From contig WGML01000006.1 of the NCBI GenBank assembly GCA_016125045.1, forward strand, positions 124,001 through 188,000: a stretch of DNA of 64,000 nucleotides, written 5' to 3'. The notes beneath the pieces are model-generated. The model was not told the origin of the DNA. It worked only from the letters and a program-made list of their open reading frames with translations, and searched no databases. Below, piece by piece: positions 1 to 9,362 of the stretch (position 1 is its first letter; each line of letters opens with the position of its first letter). The translations under genes were made by a program, and so were the position numbers. This DNA is from a bacterium (GTDB lineage: Bacteria; Pseudomonadota; Alphaproteobacteria; Caulobacterales; Hyphomonadaceae).

Positions 1-9
1 CGGCTCTTC

Positions 10-1452
10 ATGAAGTCACGGCCGAGAGAGGGGGCGCCGCCAACCAAGCCGGTGGGCACACGCCCGTCCACGTCTCCGATCCGCACGCCGCCCCCGGCGC
101 CGTCGACGACCGGTACGGCCAATCGCGGCCCCACCGCGCCGCCCTTCGCCCCGCCGCGAAAGCCTGCCGCGACCAAGCCCACGTCGGGAACCACCCCGAC
201 CCCTCCACCAGCCGCACCGCCGCCGCCACCCGCCGCGCCCCCGCCGAATGTCCAGATCCGGACCGCGCCCGCAGGGTATCTCCTGTCGCTCGGCTGCCAT
301 GACGCATCCGTCGGGACGGACCTGTGCGTCGCCTACCGCAAGGAGGTTGAGGCGGTGACCCGTGTGCCGCTTTCACAGGTGCAGCCCGGGCTCGACAGGA
401 TCGAGATCAGGGCGATGCCGCCGACCCCTGGCGGCGCCATGAGCGTCAAGGAGGTGCAGGCGGCGCTGCAGGCCCTCGGCCTGTTCATCGGCGGCCGGAT
501 CGACGGCATTTATGGCTATCGCACGCAATCTGCGATCCGGCTGTTCCAGGAATACGTGCGAACTATGGAGAAGCTTGATTGCCTTCCTGACGGCAGGTTC
601 GGCCCGCAGACACAGGGCCATCTGCAACGCTGGATGGCGTCCGGGGCCAAACCCGACTGGCGGCCCATCGAGGGCGAACACGCGGCCTGGCTGTCACTGC
701 TTGAGGACGTGAAACGCAAGCGCATCGCCGAGCCGGGGCGAGTCCTTGAAAAGGTGAACGCCTTCTCCGCCGCGACCGACACGCTCAAGGTCGCGGACTG
801 GAGGTTTGATCCCGATGAGGTTCATCTCATCGGCGTTCGCCGGAACGAGATGAGCGGCAAGTTCGATGACGTGTTCATCCTTCTGATCAACGGCATGGTG
901 TTCAAATTCCAGGGCTCAACCGAGCCTGGCGGCAGCTCCAACGCTCTCGGGCCGCCGCATCTGACGCCCGGACAGCACCGTTATCATTTCGGCTGGCACC
1001 AGCGGACCTATCTCGCGCTGCGACCGCTCGGAAAGGGCGTGCTGATCATCCGCGCCGGCGCCGACCGAAAGCTCGACGACGGCGACCTCGATCGCGGCCT
1101 GGAGGCGAATGCGACCATCAACATCCACTGGGGCGGACGCGGCATGGCGCGGGACGTCAACAACTGGTCCGAGGGCTGTCAGGTGATCAACGGCGAGATC
1201 TACATCAACGCCGCCGGCCAGCTCATCAAGTGCGACGCCTTCGCCGCGACGTCGCCGAGCGAAGCCAAGACCGTGACCAGCAAGACGCGCGGCGCCTACA
1301 ATGTCCTCCTGGATCTTGTCACCGCGCTTTCCGGCGACCTGTCGCGCGGCACGGTGAACTACACCCTGCTCACCGAGGCGGATGTCGCGATTTCGCCGCG
1401 TATCGCAAAGGAGCTCGCCGACGCCCGGGAGCGCGTGATGAAGCTGGTTTGA
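10..1452 (+). CDS. Peptidoglycan-binding, L,D-transpeptidase-like protein (5' end may be outside window)
   Basis: The first ~85 residues are a Pro/Ala/Thr-rich low-complexity segment with no signal peptide, and the frame stays open to the window edge, so the true start may lie upstream. Residues ~130-200 look like a PG_binding_1 domain (VKEVQAALQALGLF, then IDGIYGYRTQSAIRLFQ). The C-terminal third carries INIHWGG followed ~15 residues later by WSEGCQVI, which resembles the His...Ser-x-Gly-Cys active site of YkuD/L,D-transpeptidase folds, here with SEGC in place of SHGC. A role in cell-wall binding and crosslink remodelling or hydrolysis is inferred from these two modules. The next gene is convergent, with only 5 bases between stops. 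Confident on the PG-binding module, less so on the catalytic assignment. Confidence 0.65.
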   Translation: MKSRPREGAPPTKPVGTRPSTSPIRTPPPAPSTTGTANRGPTAPPFAPPRKPAATKPTSGTTPTPPPAAPPPPPAAPPPNVQIRTAPAGYLLSLGCHDASVGTDLCVAYRKEVEAVTRVPLSQVQPGLDRIEIRAMPPTPGGAMSVKEVQAALQALGLFIGGRIDGIYGYRTQSAIRLFQEYVRTMEKLDCLPDGRFGPQTQGHLQRWMASGAKPDWRPIEGEHAAWLSLLEDVKRKRIAEPGRVLEKVNAFSAATDTLKVADWRFDPDEVHLIGVRRNEMSGKFDDVFILLINGMVFKFQGSTEPGGSSNALGPPHLTPGQHRYHFGWHQRTYLALRPLGKGVLIIRAGADRKLDDGDLDRGLEANATINIHWGGRGMARDVNNWSEGCQVINGEIYINAAGQLIKCDAFAATSPSEAKTVTSKTRGAYNVLLDLVTALSGDLSRGTVNYTLLTEADVAISPRIAKELADARERVMKLV

Positions 1453-1457
1453 GGCAA

Positions 1458-2429
1458 TTAGGACCGCTTCAGCATGGCGTCGAGGCGCTGGTAGCCCATC
1501 TCCATGCCCTGGAACATGCCGGACGCCGCAGCGCCTTCGCGCGACCCGGGCGCCGCATATTCGATTGTCATGGTCATCAGCGTTCCACCCCCGCGTGACT
1601 CGAACGCGGTCGTGATCAGCGTCTCGCCGCCGGTCCAGTCCTCGTCGAACGTCTCCCGGTGAACGATCCTGTTCGGCGGATCGATCTCAACGAAGACCGC
1701 ATCGAGGCCCATGTCACGTCCGTCAGCGTTGCGCCAGACATAGCGCGACTTGCCGCCTGGTCGCAGGTCGATCTCGCAGACGGGCATGGTCCAGCCCGGA
1801 GGACCGAGCATCCAGCGCGCCACAAGGTCAGGCTTCGTGAACGCCTCGAAGACGCGCGTGGGGGGAGCATCGAAATACCGGCTGACGAGCAGTTCACGGT
1901 CGCCCACCGTCTCGGCGAGCAGCGCGCCGGCGATCGAGGTGCGCGCAAGCATCTCGTCGAGCGTGTCGAAGCTCTGGCCCCAGCCACCCTCGAATGTCGG
2001 GAAGGCGTCGCGATAGGCTGCGACTTCCGGCGGAGTGGGATCCACCGGCGAGAAGTGAAAGTGCATCCGCGTCGCTCCGCCTTCCGGCGTCAGTCTCACA
2101 TCGCTCAGCATGACCAGCGGAAAGTCCGGCGCCATGGGGTGACGACCGAGCCCGCCCTGTCCGTCCCCGAAGCTGTGTCGCCAGACGAGCCGGGATTTCG
2201 GTTCGATCGTGACGAACTCGAAATGGCTGTACATCTTTGAGCCGTCGGCCATGGTCATTTCGCCGCGCCAAAGCCCTCCGGGCCGGAGATCATGCTCAAG
2301 AAGTCGACCACCCTCCCCACGCGGCCCGAACCAGCGGCCAAGCAGCAAAGGGTCGGTCCACGCGCGCCAAACGAGGTCGATCGGCGCTTTGAACACGCGC
2401 TCGGACGTATAGGCCTGAAGTTCACTCAC
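1458..2429 (-). CDS. Tandem SRPBCC (AHSA1-like) domain protein
   Basis: A 323-residue protein made of two successive START/Bet v1-type SRPBCC domains: residues ~1-155 (start VFKAPIDLVWRAWTDPLLLGRWFGP) and ~170-320 (start YFDAPPTRVFEAFTKPDLVARWM). Each has the family hallmark of an N-terminal F.AP...V..A.T.P....RW and later GG....R.V.R. Such domains bind hydrophobic ligands; the real ligand is unknown. The start codon overlaps the stop of the upstream ArsR gene by 4 nt (ATGA), so the two are translationally coupled, and this ArsR-SRPBCC pairing is common in bacteria. Most family members have one domain, so the fused duplicate is a mild oddity. Confidence 0.85.
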   Translation of the reverse strand: MSELQAYTSERVFKAPIDLVWRAWTDPLLLGRWFGPRGEGGRLLEHDLRPGGLWRGEMTMADGSKMYSHFEFVTIEPKSRLVWRHSFGDGQGGLGRHPMAPDFPLVMLSDVRLTPEGGATRMHFHFSPVDPTPPEVAAYRDAFPTFEGGWGQSFDTLDEMLARTSIAGALLAETVGDRELLVSRYFDAPPTRVFEAFTKPDLVARWMLGPPGWTMPVCEIDLRPGGKSRYVWRNADGRDMGLDAVFVEIDPPNRIVHRETFDEDWTGGETLITTAFESRGGGTLMTMTIEYAAPGSREGAAASGMFQGMEMGYQRLDAMLKRS

Positions 2430-2824
2430 GGGATTGTCCCCTTGCTCTCGGCGTCCGCCTGTCTCAGTTCATCCAGCAGCGCATCAAGACGGTCGAAGCT
2501 CGCCTCCCAGAACGCGCGATACCGCTCCATCCACGCCGCGGCTTCACCCAGCGGCCCAGGCTCGAGGCGCGACAGCCGAGCCTGCCCTCGCCGCTCTCGG
2601 CGGATGAGCCCCGCTCCTTCCAGCACTTTCAGATGTTTTGACACGGCAGGTTGGCTGATCACGAAAGGCTCGGCGAGTTCCATCACGCCGGCATCGCCTT
2701 GTGACAGCCGCGCCAGGATCGCACGCCGGGTGGGATCCGCGAGCGCCGAAAATACCGCGTCCAGCTGATCGGAGCCCATCGGCGACGGATCATCGAATCT
2801 CGAAGGCGCGGACGCCTGATGCAT
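2426..2824 (-). CDS. ArsR-family winged-helix transcriptional repressor
   Basis: Predicted 132-residue regulator. The core FSALADPTRRAILARL followed by a helix-turn-helix (ISQPAVSKHLKVLEGAGLI) and RRERRGQARLSRLEP is typical of the ArsR/SdpR-like group with no obvious metal-binding cysteines. The Met at 2824 was chosen because homologous sequence starts there and the longer frame back to 2944 would run through the TPP riboswitch on the other strand. It is the first gene of a two-gene operon with the SRPBCC gene and probably represses it, and itself, through the palindrome that overlaps its own start codon. Confidence 0.88.
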   Translation of the reverse strand: MHQASAPSRFDDPSPMGSDQLDAVFSALADPTRRAILARLSQGDAGVMELAEPFVISQPAVSKHLKVLEGAGLIRRERRGQARLSRLEPGPLGEAAAWMERYRAFWEASFDRLDALLDELRQADAESKGTIP

Positions 2825-2838
2825 AACCGAATGGTTAT
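2823..2838 (-). promoter_or_regulatory. Inverted-repeat operator ATAACC-N4-GGTTAT
   Basis: The 16-base sequence ATAACCGAATGGTTAT is an inverted repeat of two 6-bp half sites separated by 4 bases. It overlaps the ATG of the ArsR-family gene. This form of operator is typical of ArsR regulators that sit in front of SRPBCC genes, so autorepression is inferred; blocking at the start codon region would stop both initiation and elongation. Confidence 0.7.
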
Positions 2839-2901
2839 ATAAAGCGCGAACCTCGTCAAGACCTTTCCTCTTCCGACGCCGCGTCCTAAAGTGCCGCCAC
2901 A

Positions 2902-2991
2902 TCCGAGGGGCGCGGCCGCAGCCGCTGAGATCGCGTTGTGTCACGCGGGGACCCTTTGAACCTGTCCGGTTTGCACCGGCGTAGGGACGGA
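2902..2991 (+). promoter_or_regulatory. TPP riboswitch (THI element)
   Basis: The conserved THI-box core is readable directly: GAGGGG near 2905, CTGAGA at 2925-2930, the pair TCGCG/CGCGGGGA, then ACCCTTTGAACCTG at 2951-2964, a CCGG..CCGG stem and GCGTAGGGA at 2980-2987, closed by a CCG/CGG P1 pairing. This element binds thiamine pyrophosphate and turns down thiamine synthesis genes. No run of T follows it, so control at translation (the GGGA near the end may double as a ribosome-binding sequence) is more likely than termination. It precedes a small DUF4180 gene and then thiC. Confidence 0.93.
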
Positions 2992-2998
2992 ACCAGGC

Positions 2999-5273
<2,275 letters not shown>

Positions 5274-5388
5274 GAAGCTAACTCGACAGTTAACGAGCGG
5301 GAACCTTTGTCTGGCAAAGCAGCGCGGCACGAGGATTGCTTTCCTTGGCGGTTGAGTGCTCGTTGCTGCAAAGTTCGCGGTTGGGAAT

Positions 5389-6535
5389 ATGGCGCAGGAA
5401 GACAGCTCCAAGCAGGACAAGCGGCCGCGCAAGACGCGTACAACGCGCCCCTATCCTTCTGCTCCATTTGACGACGTCATCCCGCTCGCGGCCACTGCGT
5501 TCAAGACTGGCTCTGGCCTACCAGTTCGACGTCTGACGCTGTTTGACGAACTTAAGAAATCTCCGGATAGCAGTGCCAGCCGCGATCTTGTGACTAACTC
5601 AGGCAAGTATGGCCTCACGAAAGGTAGTTACACAGCTGAGCAGATTGAACTGACCGAAATTGGTCGCAAGATTGTTGACCCCGACAGCTCGAAACGCGAA
5701 CAGGCGCGCGCAAAAATCGAAGCCGCCATTCTGAACATTGAAATATTCAAGAAGCTCTACGAGACTTTTGTCGACAAGAAGCTACCCAGTCGCAATTTCC
5801 TGGTGGATGACTGCAAGGAAAAATGGAATTCCCGAGAGCCACATTGAGGAAGCTGTCGACACCTTCATTCTGAATCTTCGATCCGTCGGCCTACTGAAGA
5901 CCTTGGCGGGGGCGGAGCGCGTAGTGTCCATTGATATGGCGCTAGATGAACTTCCTGCCAGTCAAGCAAGCGTCGCCCAACCGGCTCGTGCCATAGACGC
6001 TATGCCAGCAAATCCTGGAAATGCCGCAAGCATCGATTCCTCGTTGGCTAATATTTGCTTCATGATCATTCCCATCGGAGCTCCAGAATCGAGTGAACGA
6101 TCCCATTCAGACTTGATTATCGGATCGTTCGTCGAGCCAGCGTTAGAAGAGTTCAATCTAAACGTCATTAGAGCAGACAAGATCGATCAGCCTGGGGTAA
6201 TAACGAAGCAGATCATCGACTATCTGATGCGCGCGCGATTGGTCATTGCTGATCTCTCGTTCAGCAATCCCAATGTATTTTATGAACTTGCGATCCGCCA
6301 TGCGATCCGTAAGCCAATTGTGCAGATAATCCGACAAGGCGATCGCATCCCCTTCGACGTCAACCAGATGCGGACCATCTCAATAGATCTTAGCAATGTT
6401 TACTCGGCTATTCCAAAAATCGAGCTTGTTAGGACGGAAATTCGGAATCAGGTCAGACGAGCGCTGGAAAATCCTGACGACATCGACACACCGATCTCGC
6501 TTTTTTATCCGGGCTTGCAGGTCAAATTCGACTGA
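5389..6535 (+). pseudogene. Frameshifted winged-helix + TIR/deoxyribosyltransferase-like protein
   Basis: Two overlapping frames (5389-5847 and 5738-6535) read as halves of one protein of ~381 residues. The break is at the five-A run 5819-5823: removing one A joins ...DDCKE to NGIPESHIEEA... without a gap, and the whole span is 3n+1 bases long. The N-terminal half looks like paired winged-helix segments (YGLTKGSYTAEQIELTEIGR and EAVDTFILNLRSVGLL). The C-terminal half (FMIIPIGAPES, ITKQIIDYLMRARLVIADLS, NPNVFYELAIRHAIRKPIV) resembles the nucleoside deoxyribosyltransferase/TIR-like Rossmannoid domains common in anti-phage genes. Base composition is near 50% GC, well below its neighbours, suggesting transfer. 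A sequencing error in the homopolymer would make it intact. Confidence 0.6.
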
Positions 6536-6567
6536 CAAAGCTCGCCGAGAGGGCGGGGCCTTGCGCG

Positions 6568-6650
6568 CGTAGGATGCATCGAGCGGAGCGAAAAGCGCCT
6601 TTTTTGCGTGTGGCGCAGTGCATTTCGGCCTTGCCTGACTGCACCCTACG
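6568..6650. repeat. REP-like inverted repeat downstream of the low-GC gene
   Basis: Left arm CGTAGGATGCA (6568-6578) and right arm TGCACCCTACG (6640-6650) pair at 10 of 11 positions around a ~60-base interior that contains CGAGCGGAGCG and a run of six T. The look is that of widely dispersed palindromic units containing GTAGGGTGCA. It could also help terminate transcription from the gene upstream. Confidence 0.5.
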
Positions 6651-6690
6651 CCGCTCTAGCCTCCCGCGTAACCCCATGCGGACTTCGGGT

Positions 6691-6760
6691 GGGGGTCAGT
6701 TTCCGGCTGCGTCAGACCCCCACCTGACGGCTGCGCCGTCTTCCTCCCCCTGCAGGGGGA
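6691..6760. repeat. Cluster of three hairpins in an otherwise gene-free gap
   Basis: Within the 409-base gap 6536-6944 three inverted repeats stand in a row: GGGGGTC (6691-6697) with GACCCCC (6715-6721); GACGGC-TGC-GCCGTC (6726-6740); and the perfect 16-bp palindrome TCCCCCTGCAGGGGGA (6745-6760). Together they resemble a composite REP-type element. The rest of the gap, up to the OmpH start at 6945, shows no credible gene and probably holds that gene's promoter. Confidence 0.5.
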
Positions 6761-6944
6761 AGAGTTACCCCCGCCGCCGCTTCCCAGGGCCGGCGGCCGC
6801 ACCGCGCTCTGGCCCCGCGCCGGGGAAGTACATCCGCAGCATCCGGGAGTACGACCCCGACCTTGTCGCGGCTTCCATACTGCAAAGGTTGATCGCTGCA
6901 TTCCCGGATCGTAGGCATCATCCTGCAGTTTTCTGGAGGGTCAC

Positions 6945-7505
6945 ATGAAGTTGCTCGTTGTCGCCGCCATCGCCGCGGGGCTGCTCTCGGCGTCGCCGGC
7001 TTTCGCGCAGTCGAAGATCGCGGTCGTCGACGCCAACCGGCTGGTCACGGAGTCCGTGCCGGGAGTGACCGCCCGGACGGCGATGGAGAAGGATTTCGCC
7101 GTCATGACGGCGAACCTCCAGAAGGAGACTGCGGCGCTCAGCGAGGCGGAACAGGGCATCATCACCCGCGAGGCCGCGGCCTCGCAGGCCCTCGCAGCCA
7201 AGCCCAACCCCACCGCGGCGGAACAGGCCGCAAGGGACAAGGCCGCGACGCAGCTGGCGACCGACAAGGCGGCCCTGGAAACGCGCCGGGCCAGGGTGGC
7301 CAACCTGACCAGGGACTATCAGCGCACCCAGTCCGAACGCGTGCTGAGGGAACGCACCAAACTGCTCGCCTCCGCGCAGACCGCGGCCGAGACCGTCCGG
7401 GCGCAGAAGGGCTATGACATCGTGCTCGAAAAGAGCACCGTGTTCACCTTCACGCCCGCCATCGACATAACGGCGGACGTCATGGCCGTCATGAACAAGA
7501 AATAG
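6945..7505 (+). CDS. OmpH/Skp-family periplasmic chaperone
   Basis: A 186-residue protein with a clear signal peptide (MKLLVVAAIAAGLL, cleavage after SPAFA) and the OmpH-type start of the mature chain, SKIAVVDANRLVTES. Residues ~50-150 are a charged, Ala/Gln/Lys-rich helical region like the Skp tentacles, and the end ITADVMAVMNKK is typical. Skp-like proteins hold unfolded outer-membrane proteins in the periplasm. Unlike most genomes it does not sit beside bamA or lpxD here, so it may be a paralogue of the main Skp. Ribosome-binding site TGGAGGG lies just upstream. Confidence 0.85.
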   Translation: MKLLVVAAIAAGLLSASPAFAQSKIAVVDANRLVTESVPGVTARTAMEKDFAVMTANLQKETAALSEAEQGIITREAAASQALAAKPNPTAAEQAARDKAATQLATDKAALETRRARVANLTRDYQRTQSERVLRERTKLLASAQTAAETVRAQKGYDIVLEKSTVFTFTPAIDITADVMAVMNKK

Positions 7506-7510
7506 GCCGC

Positions 7511-7614
7511 CTGTCTGGAACAGCTGTCTGGAACAGCTGTCTGGAACAGCTGTCAGGGACAGCTGTCTGGAACAGCTGTCAGGGACAGCTGTCAGGGACA
7601 GCTGTCAGGGACAG
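7511..7614. repeat. 13-bp tandem repeat array, eight copies
   Basis: Eight perfectly abutting 13-mers of two kinds: CTGTCTGGAACAG (copies 1, 2, 3, 5) and CTGTCAGGGACAG (copies 4, 6, 7, 8). The second form is itself an inverted repeat (CTGTC-AGG-GACAG). The array fills the gap between convergent stops, and the last copy contains the stop codon of the minus-strand lipoprotein gene at 7605-7607, so the array appears to have grown out of that gene's 3' end. It could fold into serial hairpins acting as a two-way terminator. Confidence 0.95.
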
Positions 7615-8039
7615 CGCACATGGTCCTCGGCCGAGCCGCCCTCGGTGATCCAGCGCAGCATGCCAGGCGCAGGCGTTGAGAAGCTGAAGTCGCGCTCATA
7701 GTCCTCGCCGCCCTCGCCGCTCTGGCATTGCACCACCAGGTGCAAGCCATCGCCCTCGGGCCCCACGCGCGTGACCGTGCACGCATCCAGCCCCATGGCG
7801 ACCGTCGTGGCGGTGATTTCGATCACGCCATCCCTCGCCGCATTGTCGGGGCTGCAGGCGTCAGCCGTGACGCCCCAGCGACCAGCCAGGCTGGCTGGAA
7901 CGTCCGCAGCGTCGGCCGCTGCAGGGCCGGCGGCTGCGGCCGGGGCGTCCGTCGAGGCGGCAGGGCCACTTTCCTCCTGCGCGGCCGGCATGCAGCCGGC
8001 AAGGCCCAGCGCGAGGGCGGCCAGCAGTGGTTTCATCAT
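7605..8039 (-). CDS. Hypothetical lipoprotein
   Basis: A 144-residue protein starting MMKPLLAALALGLAGC, whose LAGC is a lipobox, so it should be lipid-anchored facing the periplasm. An Ala/Pro-rich linker follows (residues ~20-50), then a ~90-residue domain beginning GRWGVTADACSPDNAARDG with four cysteines and ending at DHVRCP. I recognise no family with certainty; small lipoproteins with a GRW...C...DG.I.I pattern are common in alphaproteobacteria. Longer upstream frame to 8564 is rejected because it overlaps the divergent cupin gene. Its stop codon lies inside the tandem repeat array. Confidence 0.7.
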   Translation of the reverse strand: MMKPLLAALALGLAGCMPAAQEESGPAASTDAPAAAAGPAAADAADVPASLAGRWGVTADACSPDNAARDGVIEITATTVAMGLDACTVTRVGPEGDGLHLVVQCQSGEGGEDYERDFSFSTPAPGMLRWITEGGSAEDHVRCP

Positions 8040-8204
8040 GTGGGATCCCCAATGGAGCGATATCTCCAGCCTAAGGAATGCCGGCGAGCGGTCAACCGTC
8101 CCGCCTTCTGGCAACCATCCGCCCACGCCGTTCGCTTGTCCGCCAGCACGCGAGCGCCTAGACCAGACCGAACACTCATGAGCTGCAGACCGGAGCCGTA
8201 AGGC

Positions 8205-8657
8205 ATGTCCAGAAACCGCTTCCTTGCGCTCGCCGGGGCCCTCGCCCTTGGCGCCTGCGCGGGCCATGGCGCGCGCCCCCACGATACGGTCTGGACCGAG
8301 GGCGTCGCCTTCGCGGCGATGGGCGGCGCAGAAAAGGCCGAGGCGGCCTACCTCATCGGCTCGGGAAGCGCGAGCGCGCTCTACGCCATCCGCGTCCGCA
8401 TCGCCGCCGGCGGCTCCATCGCGCCGCACACCCATCCCGATGCGCGCATCCTCACCGTGGTGTCGGGCGAGGTGCATTACGGCTTCGGCGAGGTGGTCGA
8501 TACCCGCGGCGCAAGGCTCTATCGCCCGGGCGACACATTCCTCGTGCCCGCCGGCGCGCCGCACTACGCTCGCGCGAAAACCAGCGTGATCTATCAGGAG
8601 GCCGGCATGGCCCCTACCGCCACCACGCCGGTGCCCGCCGGCGCCGGTCCCGGATGA
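8205..8657 (+). CDS. Cupin-domain lipoprotein
   Basis: 150 residues beginning MSRNRFLALAGALALGAC; the LGAC lipobox predicts a lipid-anchored periplasmic protein. The cupin core is clear: PHTHPDARILTVVSGEVHYGFG (motif 1, two His) and YRPGDTFLVPAGAPHYA (motif 2, His). It should form a small beta-barrel that binds a metal. Substrate unknown. The stop overlaps the start of the SRAP gene by 4 nt (ATGA), and DUF3445 follows, so the three genes probably share a transcript. Confidence 0.85.
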   Translation: MSRNRFLALAGALALGACAGHGARPHDTVWTEGVAFAAMGGAEKAEAAYLIGSGSASALYAIRVRIAAGGSIAPHTHPDARILTVVSGEVHYGFGEVVDTRGARLYRPGDTFLVPAGAPHYARAKTSVIYQEAGMAPTATTPVPAGAGPG

Positions 8658-9355
8658 CGGGCCGCTTCTTCCGCCGCGAGATCCCGTGGGCGGAGTACAC
8701 CGCCGCCACCGGCCTCGTGCCGCCGGCGGGGGTCGGCCCGCCCGAAGCGCAGTGGAACATCGCCCCCACGCAGGCGGCGCCCGTCTTCCGCCGGTCCTGG
8801 CCCGGCGTCTACACCGGCGAATATGCTCCGAGCGGCGCGCTTTCAGTCACGCCCGCCTTCTGGGGCCTCGTGCCGACCTGGTGGACCAAACCGCTGAAGG
8901 AGAAGACGTTCACAAGCTTCACCGCGCGCGCCGAGACCGCCGCCACATCCACCGCCTTCTCCGGCGCCTACCGGCATGGCAGGTGTCTCGTCCCCGCCTC
9001 CGGCTATTATGTTTGGGCCGGCGCCAAGGGCCGCGCGACGCCGTTCGCGGTAACCCTGCGCGAGCGCGACTGGTTCTGCTTTGCGGGCCTGTGGGCGCGC
9101 CCGATGATCGAGGGCTCCGAACTCGACACTTTCGCCATCGTCACGACCGAAGCCAATGACATGCTGGCCGGCCTCGCGACCTCGATGCCCGTGATCCTCG
9201 ATGAAGCGGGCGTGCGGCGCTGGCTCGACGGTTCGGAGGCCCAGGTCGCGGCGGTGTTGAAGCCCTATCCGGAAGACGAGATGCAGATGCGGCCGGCGCA
9301 CCCGTCCGTCGGCGATGTGCGCAATCACGGCCCGGAGCTGACCGGCGGGAGCTGA
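8654..9355 (+). CDS. SRAP-family protein lacking the catalytic residues
   Basis: 233 residues aligning along the whole SRAP (YedK/HMCES) fold: MTGRF, WNIAPTQ, FWGLVPTWW, TARAETAATS, GRCLVPASGYYVW, MPVILDEAGVRRWL and VGDVRNHGPEL. Family members use Cys2 to form a thiazolidine link to abasic sites in single-stranded DNA, with an Asn, a Glu and a His in support. Here Cys2 is Thr2, the Asn of NAR is Thr90, the Glu of WFEW is Val120 and the His of IHDR is Ala175, while the DNA-contacting Arg4 and the ARxET block are kept. It probably cannot crosslink DNA by the known chemistry. The fold assignment is sure; the function is not. Confidence 0.88.
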   Translation: MTGRFFRREIPWAEYTAATGLVPPAGVGPPEAQWNIAPTQAAPVFRRSWPGVYTGEYAPSGALSVTPAFWGLVPTWWTKPLKEKTFTSFTARAETAATSTAFSGAYRHGRCLVPASGYYVWAGAKGRATPFAVTLRERDWFCFAGLWARPMIEGSELDTFAIVTTEANDMLAGLATSMPVILDEAGVRRWLDGSEAQVAAVLKPYPEDEMQMRPAHPSVGDVRNHGPELTGGS

Positions 9356-9362
9356 TGGGGGA

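Noticed and set aside
7511..7614. CRISPR array
   Set aside because: Repeats abut without spacers and are only 13 bases long; a simple tandem repeat.
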